From assembly GCA_910584585.1 (NCBI GenBank), contig CAJUBP010000003.1, positions 59,054 to 123,053 on the forward strand: a stretch of 64,000 nucleotides of DNA, read 5' to 3'. This DNA comes from an uncultured Lachnospiraceae bacterium (GTDB lineage Bacteria > Bacillota > Clostridia > Lachnospirales > Lachnospiraceae). The notes below the pieces were generated by a model that saw only the letters and a list, made by a program, of their open reading frames with translations, made no database searches and had not been told where the DNA came from. Within the stretch, counting starts at the first letter, position 1. Each line of letters starts with the position of its first letter. The position numbers were made by a program, and so were the translations under genes. This document shows positions 53,229-62,802 of this stretch, piece by piece.

Positions 53229-53270
53229 AAACAGGGAAATAATCTGAAAAAATCAGCCATTTCCCTGTTT
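53229..53270 (-). terminator. Terminator of the yqfC-yqfD unit
   Basis: Perfect 12-bp arms (53229-53240 and 53259-53270), with a smaller nested CTGA/TCAG stem in the centre, beginning 2 bp after the yqfD stop and followed on the minus strand by T5. Separates the sporulation pair from phoH. Confidence 0.85.
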
Positions 53271-53272
53271 CC

Positions 53273-54517
53273 TTATGGATTTTCTTCCGGAATCTTTTCG
53301 GAGACATCCGAGATTACCGTCTCTTTCCTGCTTCCGATCGGCTCAATCACCTGTATCGTGCCGGCGGCAGTACAGTTCCTGCTGTCCGCCGAAATCACAA
53401 CGCGGTTTTCCAGAATCTGAATCCCCTGTTCTGTCAGTTCTTTGCAGTACTGATTTAATTTTTCCTGTGCCGCCTGCTTTGCTTCTTTTTCCGTATACTT
53501 CTTTTTCTCCGTCCGGTATTCCCGGTGGGTTTCCCTGGTTAGCGCCAGGGGCAGGTAAAAGCTGTCGCCGATTTTCACGTCATATTCATCGGTGATCCTG
53601 TCATAATCCGTAAATTTCCGGGACAGATACGGCAGCCGGATCTGCAGGTGAAACAGCCGGATTCCGTAAGTTTCCCGTTCCTTTCCCGTATAAACCCGGT
53701 TCTCATACCACATGGAAAACTGTTCTTCATATGTATATTCCGTAATGCCCAAAACATCCGCGTCCGCGACACAGTACTGCCAGGAAGCGATTTCTTCACT
53801 GTCATTGTATACCGGATTCTTTCCCTCCACCAGCATGTCGCCGGGATGGACTTCCATGCCTTTTTCCACATAAGGCGTACCCTGACGGGTCAGGATACTG
53901 TAAATCACAGCTTCTTTGTCCGCCACCAAATCTCCGGGCAGATCTTCTTTCGCCTCTTTGGCAGCCGCCTGCTGGTTAGTGGCCAGATTCTCCTGCACGT
54001 CGATAATCAGCATGGTTCCCTCTAACTTTGCGGAGGCCCAGATAATATCATCATAACCTGCCCTTAATTTTTCTTCTATTTCCTCACAGTCGATTCTGCT
54101 CTTTAACAGTCCGTGGTATACTTTATTTTCTTCCAGAAATTTGATTATATTGCTGTCGGTTTCATGGAGATTGCCGTTGACTTCAATTTTCCACACAAAC
54201 AGCGACATTGCGTATAACAGACCGCAGCACAGCACAATCCCCGCGAAAAACAGCTTGCGCTTCCGGTATCTGCGCATCACAAAAGGAAGCCCCACACGTT
54301 CCAAGATCACAAATGTTGTCCTTGTTTTTTTCAGAATAGGCTTCAGCCTTTTTAACGCCCTGACGCTGATACAGAAGACGTAATGATCTTCTTCATATTC
54401 CAGATTCCAAATCAGAATATCGTGGTTGCTGCACAGGTTCAGAAACCGCTCCGGCGCGTAGCCGGTAAGCCTGATTTTGACATATCCCTGCAAATACTTT
54501 AACTTATCAATTAACAA
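53273..54517 (-). CDS. yqfD: Sporulation protein YqfD
   Basis: 414 residues. An N-terminal soluble domain (GYVKIRLTGYAPERFLNLCSNHDI) is followed by a TM helix (about 91-111) after a basic stretch (RRYRKRK), an extracytoplasmic region starting VNGNLHETDSNIIKFLEE, and a C-terminal domain. YqfD is a mother-cell membrane protein required for efficient sporulation and pairs with YqfC. TTG start at 54517. Confidence 0.92.
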   Translation of the reverse strand: MLIDKLKYLQGYVKIRLTGYAPERFLNLCSNHDILIWNLEYEEDHYVFCISVRALKRLKPILKKTRTTFVILERVGLPFVMRRYRKRKLFFAGIVLCCGLLYAMSLFVWKIEVNGNLHETDSNIIKFLEENKVYHGLLKSRIDCEEIEEKLRAGYDDIIWASAKLEGTMLIIDVQENLATNQQAAAKEAKEDLPGDLVADKEAVIYSILTRQGTPYVEKGMEVHPGDMLVEGKNPVYNDSEEIASWQYCVADADVLGITEYTYEEQFSMWYENRVYTGKERETYGIRLFHLQIRLPYLSRKFTDYDRITDEYDVKIGDSFYLPLALTRETHREYRTEKKKYTEKEAKQAAQEKLNQYCKELTEQGIQILENRVVISADSRNCTAAGTIQVIEPIGSRKETVISDVSEKIPEENP

Positions 54518-54529
54518 ATGTCCTACCCC

Positions 54530-54832
54530 TTATGAGTCATATAATATTCCCTGAATACATCCGGTAATCTTCATTTCCTCATTGGTGTAGTATTCCACAA
54601 GCAGCCCTTTGCCCTGAATGGTCACCTGGCATGTTTTGGTCTGCAGGCGGATCTTTTCCTGGGTATATTCAATAATTCCTTTATAATTTTCCACCAGAAC
54701 CTGCCCCCGGCCCATGGCGGTGACAATCACCGCTCCGTACATAATGTCCATGGGCAGTTCTAAGGATTCCACAATATTAGATTTTACATTTTCTCTGACC
54801 TGTTCCAGCCTTGTTCGTTTTCTCTTTCCCAT
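54530..54832 (-). CDS. yqfC: YabP/YqfC family sporulation protein
   Basis: 100 residues. Family core DIMYGAVIVTAMGRGQVLVENYKGIIEYTQEKIRLQT and C-terminal ITGCIQGILY. YqfC belongs to the sigma-E regulon in Bacillus. Directly upstream of yqfD (12-bp gap), strong support for a spore-forming host. Confidence 0.92.
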   Translation of the reverse strand: MGKRKRTRLEQVRENVKSNIVESLELPMDIMYGAVIVTAMGRGQVLVENYKGIIEYTQEKIRLQTKTCQVTIQGKGLLVEYYTNEEMKITGCIQGILYDS

Positions 54833-54863
54833 ATTGCACTATATGAAAAAGGAAAGAAATTTA

Positions 54864-56168
54864 TTACCGCAGAATTCCTTTCACCATAGACGCCTGTTTG
54901 GGCGCCTGAGGCTGAATGGAAAAGGCCTGCACAACTTTGCCATAAGCTTCTTTGGCCCGTTCCATGTCATTGGCGTAGACAGTGGCAAGCGCCTCTCCCG
55001 GCTGCACTGCCTGGCCTCTCTTTTTATGAAGCAGAACGCCCACGGATAAATCAATGGGACTGTCCTTTGTCATGCGCCCGCCGCCTAAGATCAGGCTTGC
55101 CAGTCCGATTTCCTCTGCCTGGATTCCTCCCACATAGCCTGCTTCCGTATTGATGACCTGCATCTGAATGGCCGCCGCAGGCAGAAGCTCCGGCTGATAG
55201 ACATACCGCTTGTCGCCGCCCTGGGCTTCTACAAACTCCGCCAGTTTATCCAGCGCGGTTTTCTCCTGGATGGTCTGTTTCAGCAGTTCTTCCGCTGCTT
55301 CTCTTGTATCTGCTTTCTCTGCCGCCAGCGCCATTTCTGTGCCCAGGGCATAGACCACCTCCATCAAATCTTGGGGGCCAAGTCCGTTTAAAGCCAAGAT
55401 CGCTTCTTTTACCTCCAGAGAATTCCCCACGGCGTTTCCCAGGGGCTGATCCATGTCTGTGATCACTGCGGCCATTTTCTTTCCGGCGCTTTTCCCGATT
55501 TCCACCATCTCTTTTGCAAGGGCAAAGGCGTCTTTTTCCTCTTTCATAAAAGCCCCGCTGCCGGTTTTCACGTCCAGGACAATGGCGTCCGCCCCTGCCG
55601 CCAGCTTCTTGCTCATAATGCTGGAGGCGATCAAGGAAAGCTGATCCACAGTGGCCGTCACATCCCTCAGGGCGTAAAGCTTTTTGTCTGCCGGGGCAAG
55701 CTGGGCTGTCTGCCCCATAATCGCCATTTTCATCCGGTTCACATTCTGGCAGAACTGTTCTTTTGTCAGTTCTGTTGAAAATCCCGGAAAGCACTCCAGC
55801 TTATCTATGGTTCCCCCTGTATGTCCCAGTCCTCTGCCGGACATTTTCGCCACAGGAACGCCCAGGGCGGCAACCATCGGGGCCAGCACAAGGGAAGTCT
55901 TATCTCCCACCCCGCCGGTGCTGTGTTTATCCACTTTGATTCCCTGGATTCCAGACAGATCCAGCATCTCTCCGCTGTCACGCATGGCCAGCGTCAGTGA
56001 CAGAGTTTCTTCTTTGGTCATGCCCTGAAAGCAGATCGCCATCATCAGAGCCGACATTTGATAATCCGGTATTTCTCCTTTGGCGTAACCCTCTGTCATA
56101 AACCGGATCTCTTCCCCGGTCAGAGCTTTGCCGCTCTTTTTCTTACGGATCATATCATACATTCTCAT
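54864..56168 (-). CDS. pdp: Pyrimidine-nucleoside (thymidine) phosphorylase
   Basis: 434 residues. Phosphorolysis of uridine/thymidine to base and (deoxy)ribose 1-phosphate. Signature VDKHSTGGVGDKTSL, SGRGLGHTGGTIDKLE, VLDVKTGSGAFMK, and a C-terminal domain with LHKKRGQAVQPGEAL. Could be named deoA or pdp. GGAGG 9 nt before ATG. No other salvage genes are adjacent; it sits between yqfC and an HSP90-family gene. Confidence 0.94.
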   Translation of the reverse strand: MRMYDMIRKKKSGKALTGEEIRFMTEGYAKGEIPDYQMSALMMAICFQGMTKEETLSLTLAMRDSGEMLDLSGIQGIKVDKHSTGGVGDKTSLVLAPMVAALGVPVAKMSGRGLGHTGGTIDKLECFPGFSTELTKEQFCQNVNRMKMAIMGQTAQLAPADKKLYALRDVTATVDQLSLIASSIMSKKLAAGADAIVLDVKTGSGAFMKEEKDAFALAKEMVEIGKSAGKKMAAVITDMDQPLGNAVGNSLEVKEAILALNGLGPQDLMEVVYALGTEMALAAEKADTREAAEELLKQTIQEKTALDKLAEFVEAQGGDKRYVYQPELLPAAAIQMQVINTEAGYVGGIQAEEIGLASLILGGGRMTKDSPIDLSVGVLLHKKRGQAVQPGEALATVYANDMERAKEAYGKVVQAFSIQPQAPKQASMVKGILR

Positions 56169-56185
56169 ATCAGATCTCCTCCAGC

Positions 56186-58003
56186 TTATTCTTCTTTCTC
56201 TACCAGATCCCGTTCCATCAAAAGCAGTATATTCTGGTTCAGCGTGCTCATGTCATTTTTGCGCAGCGGAAATCCGCCGATCTGCAGCGCCTGAATATAG
56301 ATAATTTCCACAAAAATCCTCACTGCGTCTTCTTCTTTGATTTTAATTAAATTGCTGACAATTGGATTATTATAATTGAGATAAAGCACGGAAACCGCGT
56401 CTTCGCCTTTCAATTCCCCTGAGATCATATCCAGCATTTTCCGGAACATGGCGTTCACTTTGTTCCGGGATATTGCAATCTGCCGGTTCAGCACTGCTTC
56501 TTCATCCATCAGGAAAAAGGCCGGCTGATTCTCAGGCTGAAAACATTTTAATTCTGCCTTGCAGTCACGTTCTTTGAGAATCTTATTTGCTTTTTTCAGA
56601 AATTCAATTCCAGCCTCCTGCTCTTCCTCTTCCAGTTCCTCCATCAAATCCTCGATCTCTTCTTCTTCCACTTCGCTGACCCGGATGCTGTACAAATGCC
56701 CCAGCCCTTCTAACAATTCCAAGGCGTGCACATAGGTGGCGTTAATTAAAAGCTGATCCTGAGCAAAAAACAACTGGGACAGCTGTTTATACCGCTCTCT
56801 GTTCGGCGCGTAGATCAGATCTTCGCCGCACATCCGCAAATCATACCCGGTGAGCGTGCCCCTGGTGGTCTCAAATTCAAAATAATCAATCAGCGTCCGA
56901 AACAGCTTGGGATTGGCCAGGGCCAGTTCCATCAGGGTAAGCTGATGCACCCGGAAAAACTTCCCGAACAGCTCCGGCTGGTCGTCTGCCATGGTGTCTA
57001 TGTACTCTATCAGCCGGTTTTCTATGGTTTCTCTTACAGCGTCTAAGGTCTCATCCTCGTAAAATCCCTCCCTGGAAGCCGTGGGCTTCAAATCAGTGGC
57101 ATGCACAATGCATTTGGTAAACACCGCCCAGTCCGGAAGCAGGCCGTCCCCCTTTTCCGTCAGCATCATATGTTTTAAATAAATCCTGTGTTCCGGTTTT
57201 ACAGTGGGAAGCACCGTATAATTCAGAATATAAATGACGCCGGACACATTTCCTTCCCCGGCGGAAAAGGTAAGGCAATCCAGAAAAAGCTCCCCGAAGA
57301 GCATCTGGCCAAACAGCAGAAGCTCCTGCTTATTGGTAGTTCTGCCTTCCCAGGGAAGATATACCGGATTAATCTGTTTTTCTTTTCCGTTCTGGCGGAT
57401 GAGAACAGGAAAGGGAAGCAGAAGCCCGTAATAGGAAATCAAATCTTCCATGGATTCCCTGGTAAAATATTCCTCCATTCCCTCTTTGGCAAGGAGCACG
57501 ATTTTGGTTCCCGGCCCGTCGATTGTCTCCCTGTCTGTCATGGAGGGTTCTATCCTTTCTATGGTATAAGTCCCGTCCGGCCTTCCCCGCCATTCCAACA
57601 CAGGAGCGTCTTTGTCCCGGCAGGATCTGGTAATCAGGCAGATTTCATCCGAAACCATGAAACAGGACAGCAGGCCGATGCCGAACTGCCCGATATAATC
57701 CCGCCGAACGCTTCTGTCCGTCAAATCCCTCTTGGAGGATTCTCCGATAATTGCCAGAAATCTGTGAATCTCTTCTTCCGTAAGCCCCTGGCCGTTGTCG
57801 GTAAATACTAGCTTTTTTCCCTCTTCTATCTCCAGAATAATCGAACCTTCTAATTCTTTGTCCTCTATCTCTCTGCGCCCTGTTATGGCGTCTGCCGCAT
57901 TCTGAAGAAGTTCCCGGACAAAAACATCCGGACTGCTGTAAAGATGATCCGACAAAATCTCAATCATGCCGCCCAAATTCACCTTAAAACGATAATCTTC
58001 CAT
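56186..58003 (-). CDS. HSP90 family protein (HtpG-like)
   Basis: 605 residues. N-terminal GHKL ATPase with VRELLQNAADAI (Glu/Asn for ATP-Mg), FTDNGQGLTEEEI and DYIGQFGIGLLSCFMVSD; middle domain with YLKHMMLTEKGDGLLPDW and LKPTASREGF (conserved catalytic-loop Arg). An acidic patch (about residues 453-475, EVEEEEIEDLMEELEEEEQEAG) is unusual. The C-terminal dimerisation part is short and divergent compared with HtpG. Follows the two-component genes on the same strand. Confidence 0.82.
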   Translation of the reverse strand: MEDYRFKVNLGGMIEILSDHLYSSPDVFVRELLQNAADAITGRREIEDKELEGSIILEIEEGKKLVFTDNGQGLTEEEIHRFLAIIGESSKRDLTDRSVRRDYIGQFGIGLLSCFMVSDEICLITRSCRDKDAPVLEWRGRPDGTYTIERIEPSMTDRETIDGPGTKIVLLAKEGMEEYFTRESMEDLISYYGLLLPFPVLIRQNGKEKQINPVYLPWEGRTTNKQELLLFGQMLFGELFLDCLTFSAGEGNVSGVIYILNYTVLPTVKPEHRIYLKHMMLTEKGDGLLPDWAVFTKCIVHATDLKPTASREGFYEDETLDAVRETIENRLIEYIDTMADDQPELFGKFFRVHQLTLMELALANPKLFRTLIDYFEFETTRGTLTGYDLRMCGEDLIYAPNRERYKQLSQLFFAQDQLLINATYVHALELLEGLGHLYSIRVSEVEEEEIEDLMEELEEEEQEAGIEFLKKANKILKERDCKAELKCFQPENQPAFFLMDEEAVLNRQIAISRNKVNAMFRKMLDMISGELKGEDAVSVLYLNYNNPIVSNLIKIKEEDAVRIFVEIIYIQALQIGGFPLRKNDMSTLNQNILLLMERDLVEKEE

Positions 58004-58079
58004 TGCTGATAACCCCCTGTTCCCGAAACAGCGCATTCCGGTAAATATATGTCGTAACGCCCTCTAATTGGGCAAAATA

Positions 58080-58856
58080 TTATTTTTTATTCAATATCTT
58101 TTCAATTTCTGCAATCAGCTTATCCTTCACTGCCGGCTTTAAGAAATATCCCGCCGGTTTTAATTTCAGCACAGCTTCAATGTTGGCCCGGTCATTGACC
58201 GCTGTCAGAAACACCACAGGAATGTCCCTCATCTCCTCGTCGGCGCGGATCATTTCCAACGTCATTTTCCCGTCGCAGACCGGCATTTCGTAATCCAGAA
58301 GAATCAAATCCGGCCTCTGTTTTCCAATGGAGGTCATGGCCTGGGCTCCGGAAATCGCAATGGCAACTTCATAGGAATCTTCCAGCATGGCTTTCATCGT
58401 CCGCAGCGTCGTGCCGTTATCGTCCACCACCAGCACCCGTTTCTTGCCGCTTAACGCCTGCCTTTCTTCTGCCGCTTTCTCCACTATCTGGGCTTTATTC
58501 AGCCCAAGCCTCCGGCAGACTGCGTTCAAAATCGTTGTATTCTCCACCGGGCGGATTAAGTTTTCAAACTGACGCTCTTCATAATATTTAAAAAACGCGT
58601 TGCTCTCTTCCTCTGTCCCAATGGTCAGAACCGGCGTATCCGCATACTGGCTGCTCAGCAAAAAGAACATGGACGTGTCAATGCCGTATGCCCCAATCAG
58701 GCTGATGACAACCAGGTCGGGATCCACAATCTTCATCATCCCTTCCAGAACTCCTGCATTCTCAGAACAAAGCTGTACATGGAAATACTGCGATAAAAAT
58801 GTATTTGTCTCCTTCACCACATTATTAAGTTTGCCCACCAGCAAGATCTTCTTCAT
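58080..58856 (-). CDS. Response regulator with pseudo-receiver and receiver domains
   Basis: 258 residues. The N-terminal half (1-120) is receiver-like but lacks the phospho-Asp (ISLIGAYG in its place). The C-terminal half is a full receiver (VLVVDDN, Asp188 in LLDYEMP, FLTA, LKPA). No output domain, so it probably signals by protein contact or relays phosphate with the hybrid kinase 15 bp upstream. GGAGGAGG before ATG. Confidence 0.88.
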   Translation of the reverse strand: MKKILLVGKLNNVVKETNTFLSQYFHVQLCSENAGVLEGMMKIVDPDLVVISLIGAYGIDTSMFFLLSSQYADTPVLTIGTEEESNAFFKYYEERQFENLIRPVENTTILNAVCRRLGLNKAQIVEKAAEERQALSGKKRVLVVDDNGTTLRTMKAMLEDSYEVAIAISGAQAMTSIGKQRPDLILLDYEMPVCDGKMTLEMIRADEEMRDIPVVFLTAVNDRANIEAVLKLKPAGYFLKPAVKDKLIAEIEKILNKK

Positions 58857-58871
58857 GTTTCCTCCTCCAAT

Positions 58872-61800
58872 CTATCTTCCCATCTGCCCAATCAGCAAAT
58901 CCGCAAGGCGGTCCGCCTCTTCCGGGTCTAAATTCGTGACTGCTTCTGCAAGCTTTCGCATATTTTTCTCAATATCCTCCGGATATTCAAAGGACTGAAG
59001 CTGGCTCATAAGCTGATCCGCCTGGTCAATATCCATCTGCTCCATGCTGACCCTTACCATCTCCACCAAAGCCTGCGTCACAGAATCATCCGTTACCGCT
59101 TCTTTGGCCTTCTCTTCTATGCCAAAGACCCCCTGCAGTTTCTGATGATAACTGCGCCATTCTTCCAAAAACGCACCCGTCATGGAATGGACCACATCTA
59201 TTCTACCACCTTTTGCCGCATATTCCAATACCTTTGCGACGCCCGCAAGAGGAACAATTCCGATGGTAGCCGCCAGGCTCTTCATCGCATGGACCTGAAT
59301 CCGGTACCGCTCCAACTGTTCCGGCTCTTCCAGCCGATGATAGGCTTCTTCCAGACGTTCTGCCGCAGAGTCAATCTGCCCATAGAATTCTTCTACCGTA
59401 TATTGCAGAAGCTCCATATCCGGCAGATGCAGCCAGGCGTAATTCCAGTCTAGGCCATCCACCTGGGGAAGTTCTTCCAAAGAGATTTCGGAAAGCTCCG
59501 GAGAATCTTCGGCGTCTTCCGAACCCTCCGCCGGCGCTTCCTGCAGCAATTCCTCCGGCAGCATTCTCTTTAACATGTCTTCCAGCTTTCCCGGCACAAT
59601 GGGCTTTGACAGAAAGTCGTCAAACCCTTCTGCCAGATACTTTTCCCGGGCTCCTGCCACCGCGTTGGCTGTCAGCACAACAATCGGCGTATCTTTGCAG
59701 GGAAATTCCGTAAATTCTTTGATGCAGCGCAGCGTCTCCACTCCGTCCATTTCAGGCATCATGTGATCCAGAAAAATCAAATCAAAGGGCAGTTTCTGAA
59801 CCAGCTCCAGACATTCGATTCCGCTCTCCGCGTCTGTCACCTGAATCCGGGTTTCTTTCAACAGGCTCCGAAATACTTTGCGGTTGACGGCATTGTCGTC
59901 CACCACCAGCACTCTGGCCCCCGGCGCTAAAAACTTGGTGCCGTAATTGTAATTTTCCGCAAGCTGGCGGGCCCTGGCCTCAAAATCTCCAATGGGCGTG
60001 GCGTCCACTATTTTCTGCTCCAATTCGAAATAAAATTTGGAGCCGACCCCATAAACGCTTTTCACCTGCAGTCTGCTGCCCATCAGATTCAGAAGCTGAA
60101 TCGTAATATTCATGCCAAGGCCGGTGCCTTCGATATTCCGGTTTCTGTCTTCCTCAATCCGTTCAAACTCCGCAGACAATTTGGGCAAATCTTCTTCCCG
60201 TATCCCAATGCCGGTATCTTCCACTTCAAACCACAAATTTGCCGTTCCAGGTTCCGTCTCCCAGCTTCGAAGCCGCAGCCAGACAGAACCTTCCAGGGTA
60301 TATTTCACCGCATTCGTCAGGATATTGGTCAAGACCTGCCTCAGCCGCACATCATCTCCGAAGAGTCTGGAAGGCACGCCCGGATCGATTTCCACTTCCA
60401 GCGCAATATCCTTATCCCTGGCCCTCTGGGCCGTCATATTGGCCAGGTCATGAATCAGGCTGCTGACGTCATATTCCACCGGCACAATCTCCATTTTGCC
60501 GGAATCTATCTTTGAAAAGTCCAAAATGTCATTAATTAAGGACAACAGTGTCTGCCCTGCTGTATAAATATCCATGGCATAGTCTTTGATCTGCTGTTCT
60601 TTGGATTCACGCAGAATCATCTCATCCATGCCCAACACCGCATTGATGGGCGTGCGGATCTCATGAGACATCCTGGCCAGGAATCTGCCTTTCGCGTCAT
60701 TGGCCGCCAACGCCTCCTGCCTTGCCGCATCCGCGTCTTTCTTCGCCTGGGCAAGCTGAAGGTTCTGCTGCTGGGCCGCTTTTACTTTTTCGCTTAACAT
60801 CCGCGCGCTCTCTTCGGCGTTTGCCCGGTATTCCTTGGAAAGCTGCAGGGTATGCATAGCCGCCATCAAAATGCTGAATACCACCATGCTGTACTGCCCG
60901 GCCGCATTTCCGTAGGGATGCTGAAAAAATGTATTCAGAATTACATTGGCAATCCCGCCTGACAAAAGCACAATCATTGCCAGAATTGCCAGCAAGGCCT
61001 GATAAATCTTTTTCTGATACTCCAGCTGAATCAGGCTCATAATTGCCACCACACAGATCAGCCCTATGACGGCAGCGGAGAAATTCCTCATCTCCGACAG
61101 CTCCATGATCCCGGAAATTTCCAGAAAAATCTGCACCACCGCATGAATGCTCGCGCCCCAAAGCAGCAGGGAAAAACGCCGGGGATATAAGGTATGCAGG
61201 CTTCTTTCAAAATACAGCGCAAGAAACAGCGGAATCAGAAGAATCAGATACTCCTGCATTTCATACGCTTCCTGCACATTATAAAAAATACTCAGCGTAT
61301 CCGTTCCGATAAAGCAATAAATTCCTGCCGCCACTCCGGCAAGCCCCAAAAAAAATTCTCCCCGGGCCGGCTGGCGGGTGTACAGCCGTATCATGGCAAG
61401 CACAAACATGATAATCGCCACAATCATAATTAAAAGACAGCAGCCAATATCCGCAACATTATTTCCCATAACTCCGATTACCATTGCGTCACGGGTCTCT
61501 ACTTTTACTTTGTCAAGCGCTGCCGCCGCATCTGGCTGGGAAGAAGAAAAAACGAGCCACAATTCCCCTTCTTGGCCTGTATTGGGAATATCCACATAAT
61601 ACTCCATATCTCCAAGCGGTTCCTCAGAAACGCCTTCTTCCCCGACGCCGTACTGATAAATCTGCTCACTGTCCAAAAAGACCTGCACACTGGTATTTCT
61701 GGAAAAGAAGTTCAAGGTCAGCCCCATGTAATCTGCAGGAAGCGTATTCTGAAAAACCACAAGTTCTCCGGGATTGCTTTTTCCCCTGTAAGGCAGTTCC

Positions 61801-62051
61801 ACTTTCTGAAACATTCCCGAGTCCAAAGCGTCCTTGATCAGGGACTCCAGGACATCCGGATTTCCCATATCCGCTTTAGACACCTTTGCCGCGTCCAATA
61901 CAGCTATCTTCCAGTCTTCATCATAAAAAAATTCCACTTTCTGCGGCAAAATGGAAAATTCTCCATCATTTTGAAACCGAAACAATGCAGTTACCATAAA
62001 GACAAGTGTAAAAAGAACAGAAATTCCCGCTATTTTTCGTAAATTTTTCAT
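58872..62051 (-). CDS. Hybrid sensor histidine kinase with receiver and HPt domains
   Basis: 1059 residues. N-terminal signal anchor, extracytoplasmic sensory domain (about 30-195) resembling 7TMR-DISM extracellular modules, seven or eight TM helices (200-400), coiled coil (405-455), HisKA (His463 in MSHEIRTPIN), HATPase_c (NAVKYT, DTGIGI, GTGLGM), receiver (Asp762 in FLDHMMPEMDG), and a C-terminal HPt (His921 in VHAMKSLAATIG). A complete multistep phosphorelay in one chain. Signal unknown. Strong promoter at 62147-62175; AAGGG 8 nt before ATG. Confidence 0.92.
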   Translation of the reverse strand: MKNLRKIAGISVLFTLVFMVTALFRFQNDGEFSILPQKVEFFYDEDWKIAVLDAAKVSKADMGNPDVLESLIKDALDSGMFQKVELPYRGKSNPGELVVFQNTLPADYMGLTLNFFSRNTSVQVFLDSEQIYQYGVGEEGVSEEPLGDMEYYVDIPNTGQEGELWLVFSSSQPDAAAALDKVKVETRDAMVIGVMGNNVADIGCCLLIMIVAIIMFVLAMIRLYTRQPARGEFFLGLAGVAAGIYCFIGTDTLSIFYNVQEAYEMQEYLILLIPLFLALYFERSLHTLYPRRFSLLLWGASIHAVVQIFLEISGIMELSEMRNFSAAVIGLICVVAIMSLIQLEYQKKIYQALLAILAMIVLLSGGIANVILNTFFQHPYGNAAGQYSMVVFSILMAAMHTLQLSKEYRANAEESARMLSEKVKAAQQQNLQLAQAKKDADAARQEALAANDAKGRFLARMSHEIRTPINAVLGMDEMILRESKEQQIKDYAMDIYTAGQTLLSLINDILDFSKIDSGKMEIVPVEYDVSSLIHDLANMTAQRARDKDIALEVEIDPGVPSRLFGDDVRLRQVLTNILTNAVKYTLEGSVWLRLRSWETEPGTANLWFEVEDTGIGIREEDLPKLSAEFERIEEDRNRNIEGTGLGMNITIQLLNLMGSRLQVKSVYGVGSKFYFELEQKIVDATPIGDFEARARQLAENYNYGTKFLAPGARVLVVDDNAVNRKVFRSLLKETRIQVTDAESGIECLELVQKLPFDLIFLDHMMPEMDGVETLRCIKEFTEFPCKDTPIVVLTANAVAGAREKYLAEGFDDFLSKPIVPGKLEDMLKRMLPEELLQEAPAEGSEDAEDSPELSEISLEELPQVDGLDWNYAWLHLPDMELLQYTVEEFYGQIDSAAERLEEAYHRLEEPEQLERYRIQVHAMKSLAATIGIVPLAGVAKVLEYAAKGGRIDVVHSMTGAFLEEWRSYHQKLQGVFGIEEKAKEAVTDDSVTQALVEMVRVSMEQMDIDQADQLMSQLQSFEYPEDIEKNMRKLAEAVTNLDPEEADRLADLLIGQMGR

Positions 62052-62146
62052 ATGTACTACCCTTCATTTCAGGGACGCCTGGGAAAATCTTCCCTGCCGA
62101 CCCGTAAAAACCGCTTTCCAAAACATATTTTTCCAATCTATAGAGC

Positions 62147-62175
62147 AGTATAACATTTCCTGTGCCATAAGGCAA
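62147..62175 (-). promoter_or_regulatory. Promoter of the hybrid kinase operon
   Basis: Minus strand TTGCCT (62170-62175), 17 bp, TATACT (62147-62152), about 95 bp before the kinase start. It lies inside degraded pseudogene sequence, which has become the promoter region. Confidence 0.75.
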
Positions 62176-62337
62176 TATTGTTCCTAACTTCATGAGCTGC
62201 CAATAAAGCGTCCTCTGTGGTTTTAAACCGGGCCACCGGAGCGGTTCTGACCGTGCTTGGCGCAGTAATACCTTACGAAATCCGGTTACTGTTGTACGCA
62301 GGGTTTCCAGGCCCGTCCCGCATTCCGGAACCCCCTC

Positions 62338-62469
62338 AAACGCCTGCTCTACGGACCACTCAATGACCTCTATAATATCCTGGAAGTGATAGTAAAAAGT
62401 CTGGCGTGAAATGTGGCAGGCTTCTACCAAATCTTTGACGGTAATCTTGTCTACGCTTTTCGTTTTGGA
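62338..62469 (-). pseudogene. TetR/AcrR-type regulator fragment (HTH only)
   Basis: In the same frame as the PAP2 remnant, residues SKTKSVDKITVKDLVEACH followed by ISRQTFYYHFQDIIEVIEW give the helix-turn-helix of DhaS-type TetR regulators (K-s-l-d-K-I-T-v-k-d-l-v, TFYYHF). Both the first helix and the ligand-binding C-terminus are missing; the downstream frame is open but resembles nothing. Non-functional remnant. Confidence 0.65.
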
Positions 62470-62478
62470 AATCTCCAT

Positions 62479-62670
62479 ATTAAATACATGAACGCTTGGC
62501 AAAATATTGGTAGGCGTATCCGCCTGGTACAGCAGCCAGACAGCCTTTTGGAATACGTTTTCTAGTTCCAGAGCCGGACGCAATTCATGTCCATTGGGAT
62601 ATAAAAAAGAAACCAACAAAAAAACAGTCATCCCCGTACATAAAGAGAAAGCCATTTTTACATACGGATA
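62479..62670 (-). pseudogene. PAP2-family phosphatase fragment
   Basis: About 64 codons resembling the middle of a membrane PAP2 phosphatase (YPYVK, SLCTGMTVFLLVSFLYPNG, LLYQADTPTNILPSVHVFN), including the family's DTPTN...PSVH signature. Upstream the frame is closed by stops; downstream it passes directly into the TetR fragment. The apparent 229-residue open frame (start 62655, no ribosome binding site) is therefore a chance fusion of two remnants. Confidence 0.6.
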
Positions 62671-62802
62671 TCACAAGTTCTATGCTCCAGGAAATAGAAC
62701 GCTATCAGATATAAAAAACCATAGAGAAGAAATAACATGACATGCATGTATTTTTTCGCCGTTTTCAAAAGCTGCTGCTCCTTTCGTATTCTTTCTGCTT
62801 TT

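Noticed and set aside
53214..53242. TTGACA-17-AATAAT on the plus strand between phoH and yqfD
   Set aside because: No plus-strand gene follows; the -10 lies in a terminator stem. Probably chance in AT-rich DNA.
61966..62655. Intact 229-residue regulator gene
   Set aside because: Frame fuses unrelated fragments, lacks a ribosome binding site and runs into the kinase gene in another frame.
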